Source of the DNA: Salinactinospora qingdaonensis
Lineage (GTDB): Bacteria > Actinomycetota > Actinomycetes > Streptosporangiales > Streptosporangiaceae
Length of the DNA stretch: 64,000 bases
Assembly: GCF_039539445.1 (NCBI RefSeq)
Contig: NZ_BAABDD010000003.1
Coordinates: 248,001 to 312,000 of the forward strand
Reading direction: 5' to 3'
In this document: positions 15,774 to 25,422 of the stretch, one piece after another
Layout of the letters: each line of letters opens with the position of its first letter
How positions within the stretch are numbered: position 1 is the first letter of the stretch
Program-made: the position numbers and the translations under genes
The notes under the pieces: generated by a model
Seen by the model: only the letters and a program-made list of their open reading frames with translations
Told to the model about the DNA's origin: nothing
Databases searched by the model: none

Positions 15774-16577
15774 TCAGCGCCGGGGCCGGGTGAGCTTGTC
15801 GCGGACCTCGGGGTCGGCGGCCGTGGCGGCCTGCGCCCACGCCTCGTGGGCCAGCACCGGCTCCAGCCCCTCTTGTGCCAGGGCGACGCCGGCCTTGATG
15901 TCGCGCACCAGGTGCGGGTCGAGGGCGGCGATACCGTGGGCGAACTCCAGCGCCTCGGCCAGCGGGTCGTCATAGGTTCCCAAGGTGAGGCCGTAGGACA
16001 GGGCCTGCTCGGCGTCGAGGGTCTCGCCTTTCAGCAGCAGCCGCATGGCCTGCTGGGTGCCCAGCTCGCGCACGAGGAAGTAGGTGCAGCCACCGCCGGG
16101 GGGCAGCCCGATACGGGTGAAGGTGACGCCGAATGTGGCGTCCGGCCCGGCCAGCCGCATGTCGCAGGCGAGCGCGAGGTTGACGCCCGCGCCGACAGCG
16201 TGGCCGTTGACCGCCGCCAGCGTGGGGATCGCCAGGTCCTTCACCGCGAGGAAGGAGTCGTAGATCCGCTTGAGGTGGTCGCGGGTCTGGGCGACGGAGC
16301 GCTGCGGCCCGCCGAAGACCTCGGGCAGGTCGGCGCCGGCGCAGAACGCGATCCCCGCGCCGGTCACCACCAGGGCCCGCGCGTCGGGGTCGGTCTTGAC
16401 GTCGGCGACGCACGCGGCGAGGTCGTCGCGCATCTGTAGGCTGATCGCGTTGCGTTTGCGCTCGTTGGCGAGGGTGAGCACGCGCACGCCGTCGGGGTGG
16501 CGCTGCAATCGCAGCGTGGCCCATTCGGTGGTGACGGCGCCGTCGGGGGTGTGGCTGCTGCCGGTGTTGCTGGTCAC
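15774..16577 (-). CDS. Enoyl-CoA hydratase/isomerase
   Basis: 267 aa of the crotonase fold. Visible features are LANERKRNAIS, the oxyanion-hole segment GAGIAFCAGADLPE, the second oxyanion helix HAVGAGVNLALACDMRLAG and FGVTFTRIGLPPGGGCTYFL, with an acidic residue expected for hydration replaced by PPGGG, so it may be a hydratase or an isomerase. GTG 16577 overlaps the stop of the upstream acyl-CoA dehydrogenase by 4 bp. It is the last enzyme of the minus-strand acyl-CoA operon and would hydrate the enoyl-CoA made by the dehydrogenases. Confidence 0.85.
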   Translation of the reverse strand: MTSNTGSSHTPDGAVTTEWATLRLQRHPDGVRVLTLANERKRNAISLQMRDDLAACVADVKTDPDARALVVTGAGIAFCAGADLPEVFGGPQRSVAQTRDHLKRIYDSFLAVKDLAIPTLAAVNGHAVGAGVNLALACDMRLAGPDATFGVTFTRIGLPPGGGCTYFLVRELGTQQAMRLLLKGETLDAEQALSYGLTLGTYDDPLAEALEFAHGIAALDPHLVRDIKAGVALAQEGLEPVLAHEAWAQAATAADPEVRDKLTRPRR

Positions 16578-17635
16578 AGGTCGTTCCTTCCCGGTTCGGA
16601 GGCGGTGAGGAGGCGCCGGAGTTCGTCGGCTCCGCCGTGCAGCACCGTAGCGCCGAGCCGGTCGCCGCACTCGTGGGCCGTCCCCCATTCGGCGCGCCAT
16701 GACCACAGTCGCCGGGTGGCGTGGTGCAGGGAGTGCTCCCGGGTGATCCCCATGGCGCCGTGCACCTGGTGGGCGAGGCGGGCGACCTCTCCGGCGGCCT
16801 CACCGGTCCAGACGCGGGCGGCGGCCACGTCAACCTCGGCGTCGGGGTGGTCGAGCCGGTTGGCGGCGGCCCACACGGCGCTCTCGGCCCCGGCGAGCCG
16901 GCCGGCGGCCTCGGTGATCATGGCTGACACGGCTTGGAAGGCGCGCAGCGGGCGGCCGAACTGTTCGCGTACGCCGGCGTGTTCGGTCGTCATCCGCACG
17001 GCGGCGCGCAGCGCGCCGAGGAGTTGGGCCGAGCGCAGCACCGTGGCGTGGCGCCGCACGGCGTCGGGGGCGAGCGGGGACTCGACCACGTCGGCCCACG
17101 GCACTGTGCAGCGGGTGAACGTGACGGTGTCGCGGGGCTCGCCGGCGAGGTTCTCGCCCGTCGCCACCTGCCAGCCCGCCGCCCGAGTGGTCACCACGGC
17201 GACGTGGCGGTCGAGCACCACGAGCACGCGGTCGGCGTGCCTGGCCCAGGGCACCCGTTCCACGTGCCCGTCCAGCAGCAGCCCTTCAGGGGTTTCCCGA
17301 TAGTGGCAGGGGCGGCCGGGGCTGGGCAGGGCCACGGTCGCGATCGCCTCCGGTTCGGTTTCGGGGGCGGCGCCGGTGGGCGGCAGGAGCCGGTGGGCCA
17401 GGGCGGTCTCGGCCAGCGGCGCGGACACGGTGTGCTCTCCGGTGGCGGCCACTAGCACCAGCAGGTCGTTCAGCGTGCCGCCGGCGCCGCCGTCCTCCTC
17501 GGCGACACCGATGAGGGGCCACTCCAGCTCGCACATCTGCGGCCACACGTCGGGCACCACGGTGGGGTCGTTCTCCGAGGTGGCGCCGGTGAGCACGTCG
17601 GCGGCGATCTCGCGCAGCAGGTCGCTGTCGCTCAT
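16574..17635 (-). CDS. Acyl-CoA dehydrogenase, short type (subunit 2)
   Basis: 353 aa, with an acyl-CoA dehydrogenase N-terminal helical domain (QMCELEWPLIGVAEEDGGAGGTL), a reduced middle domain and the C-terminal helical domain (AVRMTTEHAGVREQFGRPLRAFQAVSAMITEAA, QVHGAMGITREHSLHH). The FGRP and QxHGxxG motifs bind FAD. It is encoded with 4-bp overlaps between another dehydrogenase and an enoyl-CoA hydratase. Such tandem unequal dehydrogenase pairs form alpha2-beta2 heterotetramers acting on CoA esters with bulky or ring substituents, as in steroid catabolism; that is a family-based inference. Confidence 0.85.
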   Translation of the reverse strand: MSDSDLLREIAADVLTGATSENDPTVVPDVWPQMCELEWPLIGVAEEDGGAGGTLNDLLVLVAATGEHTVSAPLAETALAHRLLPPTGAAPETEPEAIATVALPSPGRPCHYRETPEGLLLDGHVERVPWARHADRVLVVLDRHVAVVTTRAAGWQVATGENLAGEPRDTVTFTRCTVPWADVVESPLAPDAVRRHATVLRSAQLLGALRAAVRMTTEHAGVREQFGRPLRAFQAVSAMITEAAGRLAGAESAVWAAANRLDHPDAEVDVAAARVWTGEAAGEVARLAHQVHGAMGITREHSLHHATRRLWSWRAEWGTAHECGDRLGATVLHGGADELRRLLTASEPGRNDL

Positions 17636-18753
17636 CGACGGACCTCCTCTCGCGCCACGATCGTGGCGAGGATCTCTGTCGTGCCGCCGCGGATGCTGAA
17701 GCCCGGCGCGGCGAGGACACCGTCGGCCAGCAGCCGGGCCGCGCCCGCCCCGGTGGGGTCGGGTTCGGTGTCGAGCAGTTCCCCGGCGGCCTCGACGACC
17801 TCGCGCTCGAAGGTCGTGCCCATGCCTTTGAGCATCGCCGCCTTGTGCACGGGGGCGGCGCCGGCGTCCATGGCGGCGGCGATCTCCCAGGCCATGCGGC
17901 GCAGCACGAGCAGGCGGGCCGCTAGGCGACCAACGGTGCGCCGCGCGTGCCGGTCCTGCGGGTCGGTGCGGTCGATGAGAGTGTGCAGCAGCGGGAAGGT
18001 GCTGAGAAGGCGCTCGGGGCCGCCGCGCTCGAAGGCCAACTGCTCGGTGACCTGGTGCCAGCCGTTTCCGGGCTCGCCGATGGTCCAGTGCTCGGGCACG
18101 AACACCCCATCGAAGATCATCTCGTTGAAGTGGTGTTCGCCGGCCATGTCGATGATGGGCCGCACCGTCACCCCGGGGGCGGACAGGTCGAGGACGAACT
18201 CGGTCAGATTCTCGTGTTTGGGGTCGGCGGCACCGGTGCGCGCCAGCACGTAGGCGTGGGTCGACCGGTGGGCTTGGCTGGTCCAGATCTTGGTCCCGGT
18301 GACGTGCCAGCCGCCGGCGACGCGCTCGGCGCGGGTGCGCACCGCGGCGAGGTCGGAGCCGGCTTCGGGCTCGCTCATCCCCAGACAGAACATGACCTGG
18401 GCCGAGGTGATCGCGGGCAGGAACTCCTCCTGGAGGCGCGGGCTGCCATAGCGCAGGATCGCCGGTCCGATCTGGCGGTCGGAGATCCAGTGCGCCGCGA
18501 CCGGGGCGCCGGCCATGAGCAGTTCCTCAGTGACGACCAGCCGCGCGAGGTTGGAGCGGGCGCCGCCGCCGAGGCGGGTGGGCCAGGTGATGCCGATCCA
18601 ACCGCGCTCGGCCAGTGCGCGGGAGAAGTCGAGGTCGTAGCCGCGCAGCCAAGCGTCGCAGCGGGGAACGAACCACTCCTGGGCACGCCACTGGTCGAGC
18701 AGGGCGCGGACCTCGTGGCGCAGCACGGACAGCTCGTGCGGGGTGTCAGTCAT
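17632..18753 (-). CDS. Acyl-CoA dehydrogenase (subunit 1)
   Basis: 373 aa. The middle domain shows MFCLGMSEPEAGSDLAAVRTRAERV and TGTKIWTSQAHRSTHAYVLART, the classical FAD/substrate motifs, and the C-terminal domain ends with RGGTTEILATIVAREEV. It overlaps its neighbours by 4 and 8 bp. Together with the 353-aa partner it probably forms a heteromeric dehydrogenase for the acyl-CoA handled by this cluster. The electron acceptor, an electron-transfer flavoprotein, is not encoded in the window. Confidence 0.88.
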   Translation of the reverse strand: MTDTPHELSVLRHEVRALLDQWRAQEWFVPRCDAWLRGYDLDFSRALAERGWIGITWPTRLGGGARSNLARLVVTEELLMAGAPVAAHWISDRQIGPAILRYGSPRLQEEFLPAITSAQVMFCLGMSEPEAGSDLAAVRTRAERVAGGWHVTGTKIWTSQAHRSTHAYVLARTGAADPKHENLTEFVLDLSAPGVTVRPIIDMAGEHHFNEMIFDGVFVPEHWTIGEPGNGWHQVTEQLAFERGGPERLLSTFPLLHTLIDRTDPQDRHARRTVGRLAARLLVLRRMAWEIAAAMDAGAAPVHKAAMLKGMGTTFEREVVEAAGELLDTEPDPTGAGAARLLADGVLAAPGFSIRGGTTEILATIVAREEVRR

Positions 18754-19513
18754 GAGTGGTGTCCTTGTCGGTTGCCAGGGCGCGGGCCGCCACCGCGTAG
18801 CCGCGGTGGGCCGCGTCGATCAGTACCCGCTCGGCGGCGCGCAGGGCCGTCGGCGCCACGGGGGCGGCCCAGGGGGCCTCCTCGTGGGCCACGCCGAGGT
18901 GGGTTAACTGTTCGGTGAAGGCGGTGTGGCCAGGCGTGTCGAACCGTTCAAGCAGGTACGGTCGCCGGCCCAGCCGCAGCAGCCCCCAGCGGGTGAGCAG
19001 CCGCACGCGGGTGTTCTCGCCGGGGGCGGCGGTCACGTGGTCCACACGGCGCTGCAACCGCCGCGGGTCGTGACCGCCGTGCAGGAGCAGCAGATCGCGG
19101 GCGCCGCCGGCGATGTCGGCGGCGCCTCCGCCGCCGGGCAACCGCACGCGCGGGGCGGCGAGGTCGCCCACGGCGGTGGCGTTGACGCGGCCGGCCATGT
19201 CGACAGTGCCGGCGTCGAGGACGGCCAGGTCGAACCGGGGCGCGAGGCCGAAGAGCACGTCGGCCATAGCGCCGGAGAAGCCGTGGGAGCCGTGGTAGGC
19301 GGCGTAGTCGGTGGTGCTGGTGGCAAGCTGGCGGGCTTGACCCCCGCACGCCACCCCGGCCTCGAAGTAGTGGGTGAACCGGTCGCCGCGCAGCCGCGCG
19401 GCGAGTTCGGCGGCGAGCACGGGCCAGTGGAAGCCGGTGAAGACGGTGGCGCCGTCGGCGTAGTACTCGCTGGCGTGCGCCAGGAACCCCAGAACCGCGG
19501 GGTCGGTGCTCAT
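18746..19513 (-). CDS. CoA-transferase subunit B (glutaconate/IpdB-like)
   Basis: 255 aa of the family I CoA-transferase beta type. The segment THYFEAGVACGGQ carries the Glu expected near the active site, and HGSHGFSGAMADVLFGLAPRFDLAVLDAGTVD plus RVRLPGGGGAADIAGGARD are typical of IpdB-like and glutaconate-type subunits. Subunit A is encoded upstream (19674-20492) after a 160-bp spacer without a gene. In the steroid pathway the IpdAB pair acts as a ring-cleaving hydrolase rather than a transferase, so the reaction is uncertain. Confidence 0.8.
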   Translation of the reverse strand: MSTDPAVLGFLAHASEYYADGATVFTGFHWPVLAAELAARLRGDRFTHYFEAGVACGGQARQLATSTTDYAAYHGSHGFSGAMADVLFGLAPRFDLAVLDAGTVDMAGRVNATAVGDLAAPRVRLPGGGGAADIAGGARDLLLLHGGHDPRRLQRRVDHVTAAPGENTRVRLLTRWGLLRLGRRPYLLERFDTPGHTAFTEQLTHLGVAHEEAPWAAPVAPTALRAAERVLIDAAHRGYAVAARALATDKDTTHD

Positions 19514-19673
19514 GGCTCACCTCCGAGAACGGCCCTCGCGCCGCGGCGCGAGGAGTGCGGCACGACCGGCACGGCAGGGGGTGTCGACCGGGGGTCTCGG
19601 CGCCGCGCGGGTGGGACGGCCGCCGGCCAGCGGAATGCCCCCGGCAGGTGGGCTGGTTGGGGGCGGGCAGACG

Positions 19674-20492
19674 TCACTGAAGAACCTCCCGGTGCAGCCA
19701 GCGAGCGAACGACTCCGGGCTCGCCGCGGCTTCGGCGTAGTGCAGGTAGGCGGCGAGGTCGCGGTCGTAGCGGCCGGCGGCGCCGTCGGGGCGCACGGCG
19801 CCCGGCTCGACGACCACGGTCGAGACGAGGGCGCCGGGCAGGTTTCCGCCGCCCAGCTCGCGCAGCCGCGCGGCGCTGACGCTCTCCTCGACGACGAGAA
19901 CGACGTCGCCGGCGGCTTGGGCTGCGACCGCGCTGTCGGCGAGGGGCGCGCGCACCAGGGCGTTGCCCCACGGGTCGGCCACGTCGGCGTGGAGGAAAGC
20001 CACGTCGGGACGCAGCGCGGCGACCACCGTGGCCTCACCGAAGTCGGAGGTGGCCCTGCCGTAGCGCCCCTGCCCCAGCCCCTCGGTGAGGTAGCTGGTC
20101 GCCGCGACGGCGGGCACCGGCATGAACGGCACCCGCCACGCGGCGGCGGTCAGCGCGGCATTGATCGCGCCCAGGCTCATCTCGTGCCAGGTGACGGTGT
20201 CGCCGTGGACTCCGTCGCGCTGGTAGGCACGGCGGAAGTTCCAGGCGGGGGCAGGTCCCACGGGGCTCCAACAGTGGGCGAAGGTCGCGGCAGCGAGGGT
20301 GCCCGCGCCGATGAGCTGGTCCAGCAGGATGCCGCCGGAGGGCACGACCGCGTGCAGCCCGCGGCGGCGCCGGATCAGCTCGTGGCCCACACAGAACAGT
20401 TGGGCCCCGAAGTTGCCGAGGTAGACCGTCTGGCCGTCGGCGGTGTGGCGCTCCACTGCCGTGGCCAGGTCCACACGGTGGGGAAGGGACAT
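19674..20492 (-). CDS. CoA-transferase subunit A (glutaconate/IpdA-like)
   Basis: 272 aa; begins MSLPHRVDLATAVERHTADGQTVYLGNFG, then the alpha-subunit fold with SGGILLDQLIGAG, NALVRAPLADSAVAAQAAGDVVLVVEESV near the C-terminal third. ATG 20492 is preceded by an excellent AAAGGAGG. Partner of the downstream subunit B. It may transfer CoA between acids or, like IpdAB, hydrolyse a cyclic beta-diketone CoA ester; the sequence cannot distinguish. The 266 bp upstream (20493-20758) contain no gene. Confidence 0.8.
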   Translation of the reverse strand: MSLPHRVDLATAVERHTADGQTVYLGNFGAQLFCVGHELIRRRRGLHAVVPSGGILLDQLIGAGTLAAATFAHCWSPVGPAPAWNFRRAYQRDGVHGDTVTWHEMSLGAINAALTAAAWRVPFMPVPAVAATSYLTEGLGQGRYGRATSDFGEATVVAALRPDVAFLHADVADPWGNALVRAPLADSAVAAQAAGDVVLVVEESVSAARLRELGGGNLPGALVSTVVVEPGAVRPDGAAGRYDRDLAAYLHYAEAAASPESFARWLHREVLQ

Positions 20493-20758
20493 GCGTTGGC
20501 CTCCTTTCGGCCAAAGCCGGGAGATTCCACTCGCGGTGGATCGGTGCTTCCTCACGGTTTCCCGCTGGTTCCCGCTTCGCAGGCCGCCCACCGGCGAGGT
20601 CTCCCGCCCTTGCTGTGCGGGTTTCGCCCGGATCGCGCGGCGGGGGGCGGTTAACCTCACGGCTGCGGCCCGGGGCTGCGCCGCTGGAAAACCGACCGGC
20701 TCTCGTGGCACGTGCGGCGATGGGACGGACACGGTCCTCGCGGACTTCGGTGGCCGAC

Positions 20759-22267
20759 TCATTGGCGCCGCTGCCCGGCCGCGCGGCGACGTAGCAGTTG
20801 GCAGGGGCGGTAGCGGGCGTCGCCGAACCCGTCGAGCAGTTGGCACACGCCCCGGTACACCAGGCCGGCGCCCTGCTCGTTGAGGTATTCGAAGGGGCCG
20901 ACCGGGTGGTTCATGCCTAGGCGCAGCGCGGTGTCGACGTCGGCGGGACTCGCGTTGCCCTCCTCGACCAGCAACACGGCCTCGTTGACCAGGCAGTGCT
21001 GGAGCCGGTCGGCGATCAGGCCGGGCAGGGCGGGGACGGCGATCGTGACGGCGCCGACCGCGCGGGCGACGGCCGCCACACCCGCCCCCGGGGCGATGGC
21101 CGCCTCGGTGTCCTCGACGACCTCCGCGGCGGGTTCGTCCTGGCGGGCGTGCAGCCGCAGCCACTCCACCCCGGTCGGCAGGTCCTCGATCAGGCGGCCG
21201 TCGGAGGAGTCGACGACGACCCGGCGCCCGGAGTCGCGCAGCCGCACCACGGCGGCCAGATCGTCGTCGGTGAGGGCCACCGGCGCCGAGTAGAGGACCG
21301 TCTCGGCGGCGCCGTCGCGGGCGGTGCGCAGCCGCTCGTTGCCCAGCAGCGCCTCCGTGCCGGGGCCGGCAAGGTGGATCGTGCCCGCCGGCGCTTCCTG
21401 GGAGGTGCGCACGACCCGGTCGAAGGCCGCGCGGGGTTTCTCGGCGGTGTAGTCGTAGAAGCCGCGGCCGGCGGCGCGGCCGGTGAGCCCGCTGCGCACG
21501 AGCCGGCGGGTCAGCGGGACGGGCCGGTAGCGGGGTTCGCCGAACTCGCGCAGCGCCGTCTCAGAGGAGGCCAGGTGGGTGTGCAGGCCGGTGAAGTCGA
21601 GGAGTTGCAGCGGCCCCATCCGGTGGCCCAGCGCGCACCGCGCGACCGCGTCCACGGTGGCCGGCTCAACGCCTTGGGTCACCAGCAGTTGGGCCTCGTA
21701 GTACAGCGGCCGACAGATCCGGTTGACCACGAAGTTGGGGGAGTCACCGCAGACCACGGGGGTTTTGCCGACGGCGCGCACCCATTCGCCGGCCAGCGCC
21801 ACGGTGCGGTCGTCGGTGTGGGCGCCGCGGACGAGTTCAACGAGACGCATCCGGGTGGGCGGGTTGAAGAAGTGCATGCCGACGAAGCGGTGGGGTGCCT
21901 CCAGTGCGCGGGCCATCTCGCCGATGCTCAGTGACGAGGTGTTGGTCGCCACGACCGCTTCAGCGGGGGCGGCGCCCGAGACGGTGGCCAGGAGGTCCTT
22001 CTTGGCCGCCATGTCCTCCACAACCGCCTCGATGACAAGGGCGGCGCCGGCCACGGCCGTGGCCAGGTCGGGGGCGGCGGTCAGCTCGACGGGTTCGCCG
22101 TCGCCGGCCGCCTCGTCCAGGGTCTGGCGGTGGCCGTCGCGGGTGGCTTCCGGGTCGGCGTCGACCACAGTGACCCGGGCACCGTGGCCGGCGAATGCTC
22201 GCGCGATGCCCCGCCCCATGGCGCCAAGGCCGATGACCGTCACGGGTGTTGCCAAGAGCGTGCTCAT
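20759..22267 (-). CDS. 3-Hydroxyacyl-CoA dehydrogenase, PaaH-type with duplicated C-terminal domain
   Basis: 502 aa. The N-terminal Rossmann domain has VIGLGAMGRGIARAFAG and the family motif ATNTSSLSIGEMARALEAP-HRFVGMHFFNPP. Two helical C-terminal domains follow (GRGFYDYTAEKP near 285-300 and LGMNHPVGPFEYLN near 455-470), the arrangement of PaaH/PaaC-type enzymes in aromatic catabolism. It oxidises an L-3-hydroxyacyl-CoA with NAD. ATG 22267 has GGAGATCCG upstream. It lies in the TetR-controlled minus-strand cluster between the thiolase and the CoA-transferase genes. Confidence 0.88.
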   Translation of the reverse strand: MSTLLATPVTVIGLGAMGRGIARAFAGHGARVTVVDADPEATRDGHRQTLDEAAGDGEPVELTAAPDLATAVAGAALVIEAVVEDMAAKKDLLATVSGAAPAEAVVATNTSSLSIGEMARALEAPHRFVGMHFFNPPTRMRLVELVRGAHTDDRTVALAGEWVRAVGKTPVVCGDSPNFVVNRICRPLYYEAQLLVTQGVEPATVDAVARCALGHRMGPLQLLDFTGLHTHLASSETALREFGEPRYRPVPLTRRLVRSGLTGRAAGRGFYDYTAEKPRAAFDRVVRTSQEAPAGTIHLAGPGTEALLGNERLRTARDGAAETVLYSAPVALTDDDLAAVVRLRDSGRRVVVDSSDGRLIEDLPTGVEWLRLHARQDEPAAEVVEDTEAAIAPGAGVAAVARAVGAVTIAVPALPGLIADRLQHCLVNEAVLLVEEGNASPADVDTALRLGMNHPVGPFEYLNEQGAGLVYRGVCQLLDGFGDARYRPCQLLRRRAAGQRRQ

Positions 22268-22859
22268 CGGATCTCCGTACGTTGGTTGGTGGCCCCGGCC
22301 GTGGGGCGGGGGAGGATTCGCGGTCCTGCGGGGCGGGGCGGGAGAGGGTGCGTGGCCGCCGAGGCGACGGCCCGCCCCCGCGCTGGTTCGGATCGGCGGT
22401 AGCACCCGCCCTGGCGGGGTGGGCGAGCCCCCAGGCCGGGCTGGCCAGCCGGCGGGGAAACGGGATGCCCGGCCGGTGGAGCCGTCACGGAAGCGAGGAT
22501 CGGCCGACCCTCCCGGGCCGCTTGTTCAAAACGACCGCTGCCGACGGAACCGCCGGCGAACCAGAGCACCCGCCCCGCACAAGGCAGTCCCCTCGTTTCG
22601 GCCGAGGGAGGGGGACCCTGGCGGCGCGGCGTGGCCGCCTCCGCGCCTCGGGGGGCGAGGCGCGACGACTGTCCCCACTGGGGAGTAGGGCGTGTCATAG
22701 GCGGCGGGACCGGCGCGTTGCCGCGAGGCGGGATCGACTGTTCCGATCCGGCCCGCACGGTGGCCAGGCGCGGGGGCGCCTGCAACGCCGGACACGGCGG
22801 CACCACAGCGGCGCCTTGCCGATCGCTCCCCCGCGGCCCGGTCGCGCGGTGTCGGCCGG
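22268..22859. other. 592-bp interval without a recognisable gene
   Basis: Between the thiolase stop and the hydroxyacyl-CoA dehydrogenase start, within an otherwise tight operon. All long frames here are shadows without ribosome sites. I see no clear hairpin, operator or repeat. A second promoter for the downstream genes is possible but not visible. Confidence 0.4.
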
Positions 22860-24035
22860 TCACGGGTCGACCCGTTCGATGACGGCGGCCACGCCTTGGC
22901 CGCCGCCGACGCACAGGCTGGCCACTCCGAGGCGCTGGCCGCGGCGGGCCAGCTCGTGCAGCAGCGACACGACGATGCGGGCGCCGCTTTGGCCGGTGGG
23001 GTGGCCCAGCGCGATGCCGCCGCCGTTGACGTTGACCCGGTCCTCTGACAGCTTCAACTGCCGGACGTTGTGGACGATCTGCGCGGCGAAGGCCTCGTTG
23101 ATCTCGAACAGGTCCACGTCGTCGACGGTGAGCCCCGCGCGCCGCAAGGCCGGCGGGATGGCCGCCACCGGCCCGACACCCATCCGGCTGGGGTCGACAC
23201 CCACGGCGGCGAAGGAGCGCAGCCGCGCCCAGGGGCGCAACCCGTGGGCGCGGACGGTGTCGCCGCCGGCCACGACGACGGCCGCGGCGCCGTCGGCCAT
23301 CTGGCTGGAGTTGCCCGCTGTGACCGTGCCCTGGGCGGCGAAGGCCGGTGCGAGCTTGGCCAGCTTCTCGGCGGTGGTGTCGCGGTAGGTCTCGTCGCGT
23401 TCCAAGACGCCGTCGCCGTGGGGGACGGCGACGACCTCCTCGGCGAAGCGCCCCGCACGCCACGCCTCGGCGGCCCGCTGCTGGCTGCGCAGCGCCCATG
23501 CGTCCTGGTCGGCGCGGCTGATGTCGTGGTCGGCGGCGATGTTCTCGGCGGTCTGGCCCATGGTGAGCCCACACACGGGGTCGGTGCCGCCGTCTTGCCA
23601 GCCGTCGGCGAGGGTGATGTCGCCGCGCCGCATTCCCTGCCAGCGCAACTGGTGCGAAGCCAGGTAGGGCATCGTGCTCATGCTCTCGGCCGCGACCGCC
23701 AGAGCGGTGGCCACCTCGCCGGTGGCCACGGCGTGGCTGGCCATGGCCACGGCCTTCAGCCCGGAGGCGCAGGCCATGTTGATGGTCTGGGCGGGCACCG
23801 CTTCGGGGACGCCGGCGCGCAGGCTGATCTGGCGCCCCGGGTTGGGGCCGTTGCCGGCTTGGCGGCAGTTGGCGACCACCACCTCCTCGACCAGGGCCGG
23901 GTCCAGTCCGGCGCGCTGCATGACGGCGGCGCCGGCGATCCCGCCGAGGTCGACGAGGCGCACCTCGCGCAGGCTGCCGCCGTAACGGCCGTGCGGGGTG
24001 CGCACGCCGCCGACCAGAAAAGCTTCGTGGGACAA
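22860..24035 (-). CDS. Thiolase (acetyl-CoA acyltransferase)
   Basis: 391 aa, full-length thiolase. Catalytic residues are visible: nucleophile Cys89 in NMACASGLKAV, His in NGGGIALGHPTGQSGAR and the second Cys in SLCVGGGQG. FEINEAFAAQ is the family NEAF motif. It cleaves a 3-ketoacyl-CoA to acetyl-CoA (or propionyl-CoA) and a shortened acyl-CoA, completing a beta-oxidation round with the dehydrogenases and hydratases around it. The gene lies 21 bp downstream of the CoA-ligase gene. Confidence 0.93.
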   Translation of the reverse strand: MSHEAFLVGGVRTPHGRYGGSLREVRLVDLGGIAGAAVMQRAGLDPALVEEVVVANCRQAGNGPNPGRQISLRAGVPEAVPAQTINMACASGLKAVAMASHAVATGEVATALAVAAESMSTMPYLASHQLRWQGMRRGDITLADGWQDGGTDPVCGLTMGQTAENIAADHDISRADQDAWALRSQQRAAEAWRAGRFAEEVVAVPHGDGVLERDETYRDTTAEKLAKLAPAFAAQGTVTAGNSSQMADGAAAVVVAGGDTVRAHGLRPWARLRSFAAVGVDPSRMGVGPVAAIPPALRRAGLTVDDVDLFEINEAFAAQIVHNVRQLKLSEDRVNVNGGGIALGHPTGQSGARIVVSLLHELARRGQRLGVASLCVGGGQGVAAVIERVDP

Positions 24036-24056
24036 GCGATCTCCTTTGCCGGGGGG

Positions 24057-25370
24057 TCACGGCGTGCGGACGACCCGCCGTGCCTTGTGGGTGGTGCGTG
24101 GCAGTTCGCCGGGGTGGAGCGGCTCGACCAGGGCGCGCACCGTCAGTTCGGCGCGGATGGCGGCGGCCAGTTCGCCGCGCAGCCGCCGGTGAGTCTCGGG
24201 CAGCGCTTCGACGCGCAGTTTGATGCCGGTGAGGTAGCCGGTCTCGGGGTCGGTGACATCGGGGTCGACGACGATCCGAAACTCGCCGGTGGCGCCCGGA
24301 GTGCGGCGGACGATGTCCTCCACCGCGCTGGGGAAGAGGTTCACGCCGCGGACGACGAGCATGTCGTCGGTACGGCCCCGCACGCCCCCGACCAGGCGGG
24401 CGTGGGTGCGCGAGCAGGGGCAGGGCCGGGAGTCGCGGACGACGATGTCGCCGGTCCACCACCGCACGAGCGGGCACGCCCGCTTGTCCAGGTGGGTCAG
24501 TACGAGCACGCCGGCGGTGCCGTCGGGGACGGGCCGGTGGGTGTCGGGGTCGAGGACTTCGGCGTAGAGGAAGTCCTCGGCCAGGTGGGCGCCCGCCTGC
24601 TCGGCGCACTCCCAGGCGATGGGCTGGAATTCCAGGCTGCCGTAGCCGTCGTAGACGCGGGCGCCCCACTCGTGTTCGAGCCGGGCGCGCGTGCCGGCGA
24701 GCTGGCCGCCCGGCTCTCCCCCGGTCATCACCGTGCGCACCCTGGACTCGTGCAGCGGCCGGCCGGCTTCGGCGGCGGTCTCGGCCAGGTGCAGCAGGAA
24801 GGACGGGGTGCCGCCGACGGCGGTGGTGCCGTAGTGGAACAGGGTGTCGATCTGGCGCTGGGTGTCGGCGCTGCCGCCGGGGATCACCGTGGCGCCGAGG
24901 CGGGTGTAGGCGCTGGTCACGCCCAGGCCGCCGACGAACCAGGCGTAGCTGAACAGGCACTGGTAGACGTCGCCGTCGTGCACGCCTTGGCTGTGGGCGC
25001 CGCGCGCGTACAGGTCGGCCCAGCGGTCGAGGTCGTAGGCGCTCCAGCACACCGGGGTGGGGGCGGCGGTGGTCCCCGAGGAGAAGTGGACGCGGCGCAC
25101 CTGCTCGGGGGCGAGTGCGAGGGCGCTGCCCCAGGGTGGATCGTGGGTCAGCGCGGTCTGGTAGTCGCGCTTGGTGGTGATCGGCAGGGCGGCCAGGTCG
25201 TCGAGGTCGCCGACGTCGCCGGGGGAGAAGCCCAGCGCGTCCCAGACCCGCCGGTAGTAGGCACTGCGAGCGTAGACCCGTTCGAGCTGGTCACGCATGG
25301 CGACGCGCTGGTGCTCCCGGATCTTGTCGCGGGGCCAGGTCTCGCAGGAATCCCATGGTCGTGCGGTCAT
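24057..25370 (-). CDS. PaaK-like CoA ligase (phenylacetate-CoA ligase family)
   Basis: 437 aa. Recognisable elements: RVYARSAYYRRVWDALGFSPGDV at the N-terminus, AMP-binding loop HFSSGTTAAPTPVCWS, the YDGYGSLEFQP and GTAGVLVLTHLDK motifs, and a Cys-rich segment SRPCPCSRTHARLVGGVRGRTDD before VRGVNLFPSAVED. PaaK-type ligases activate aryl- or alkyl-carboxylates with ATP and CoA. It is the only ligase in this operon and so probably loads the pathway's substrate acid. ATG 25370 was chosen over longer frames that overlap the upstream gene. Confidence 0.85.
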   Translation of the reverse strand: MTARPWDSCETWPRDKIREHQRVAMRDQLERVYARSAYYRRVWDALGFSPGDVGDLDDLAALPITTKRDYQTALTHDPPWGSALALAPEQVRRVHFSSGTTAAPTPVCWSAYDLDRWADLYARGAHSQGVHDGDVYQCLFSYAWFVGGLGVTSAYTRLGATVIPGGSADTQRQIDTLFHYGTTAVGGTPSFLLHLAETAAEAGRPLHESRVRTVMTGGEPGGQLAGTRARLEHEWGARVYDGYGSLEFQPIAWECAEQAGAHLAEDFLYAEVLDPDTHRPVPDGTAGVLVLTHLDKRACPLVRWWTGDIVVRDSRPCPCSRTHARLVGGVRGRTDDMLVVRGVNLFPSAVEDIVRRTPGATGEFRIVVDPDVTDPETGYLTGIKLRVEALPETHRRLRGELAAAIRAELTVRALVEPLHPGELPRTTHKARRVVRTP

Positions 25371-25422
25371 CGCGTACCCCGTTGCTGGCTCGGGTGTGGT
25401 CGGGTCGGGCGGGGCGGCTGGG

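Noticed and set aside
22264..25050. A 928-codon minus-strand frame
   Set aside because: It overlaps the thiolase, ligase and intergenic region in another frame, is Arg/Pro/Gly-rich and has no homologous motif; it is a GC-bias shadow.
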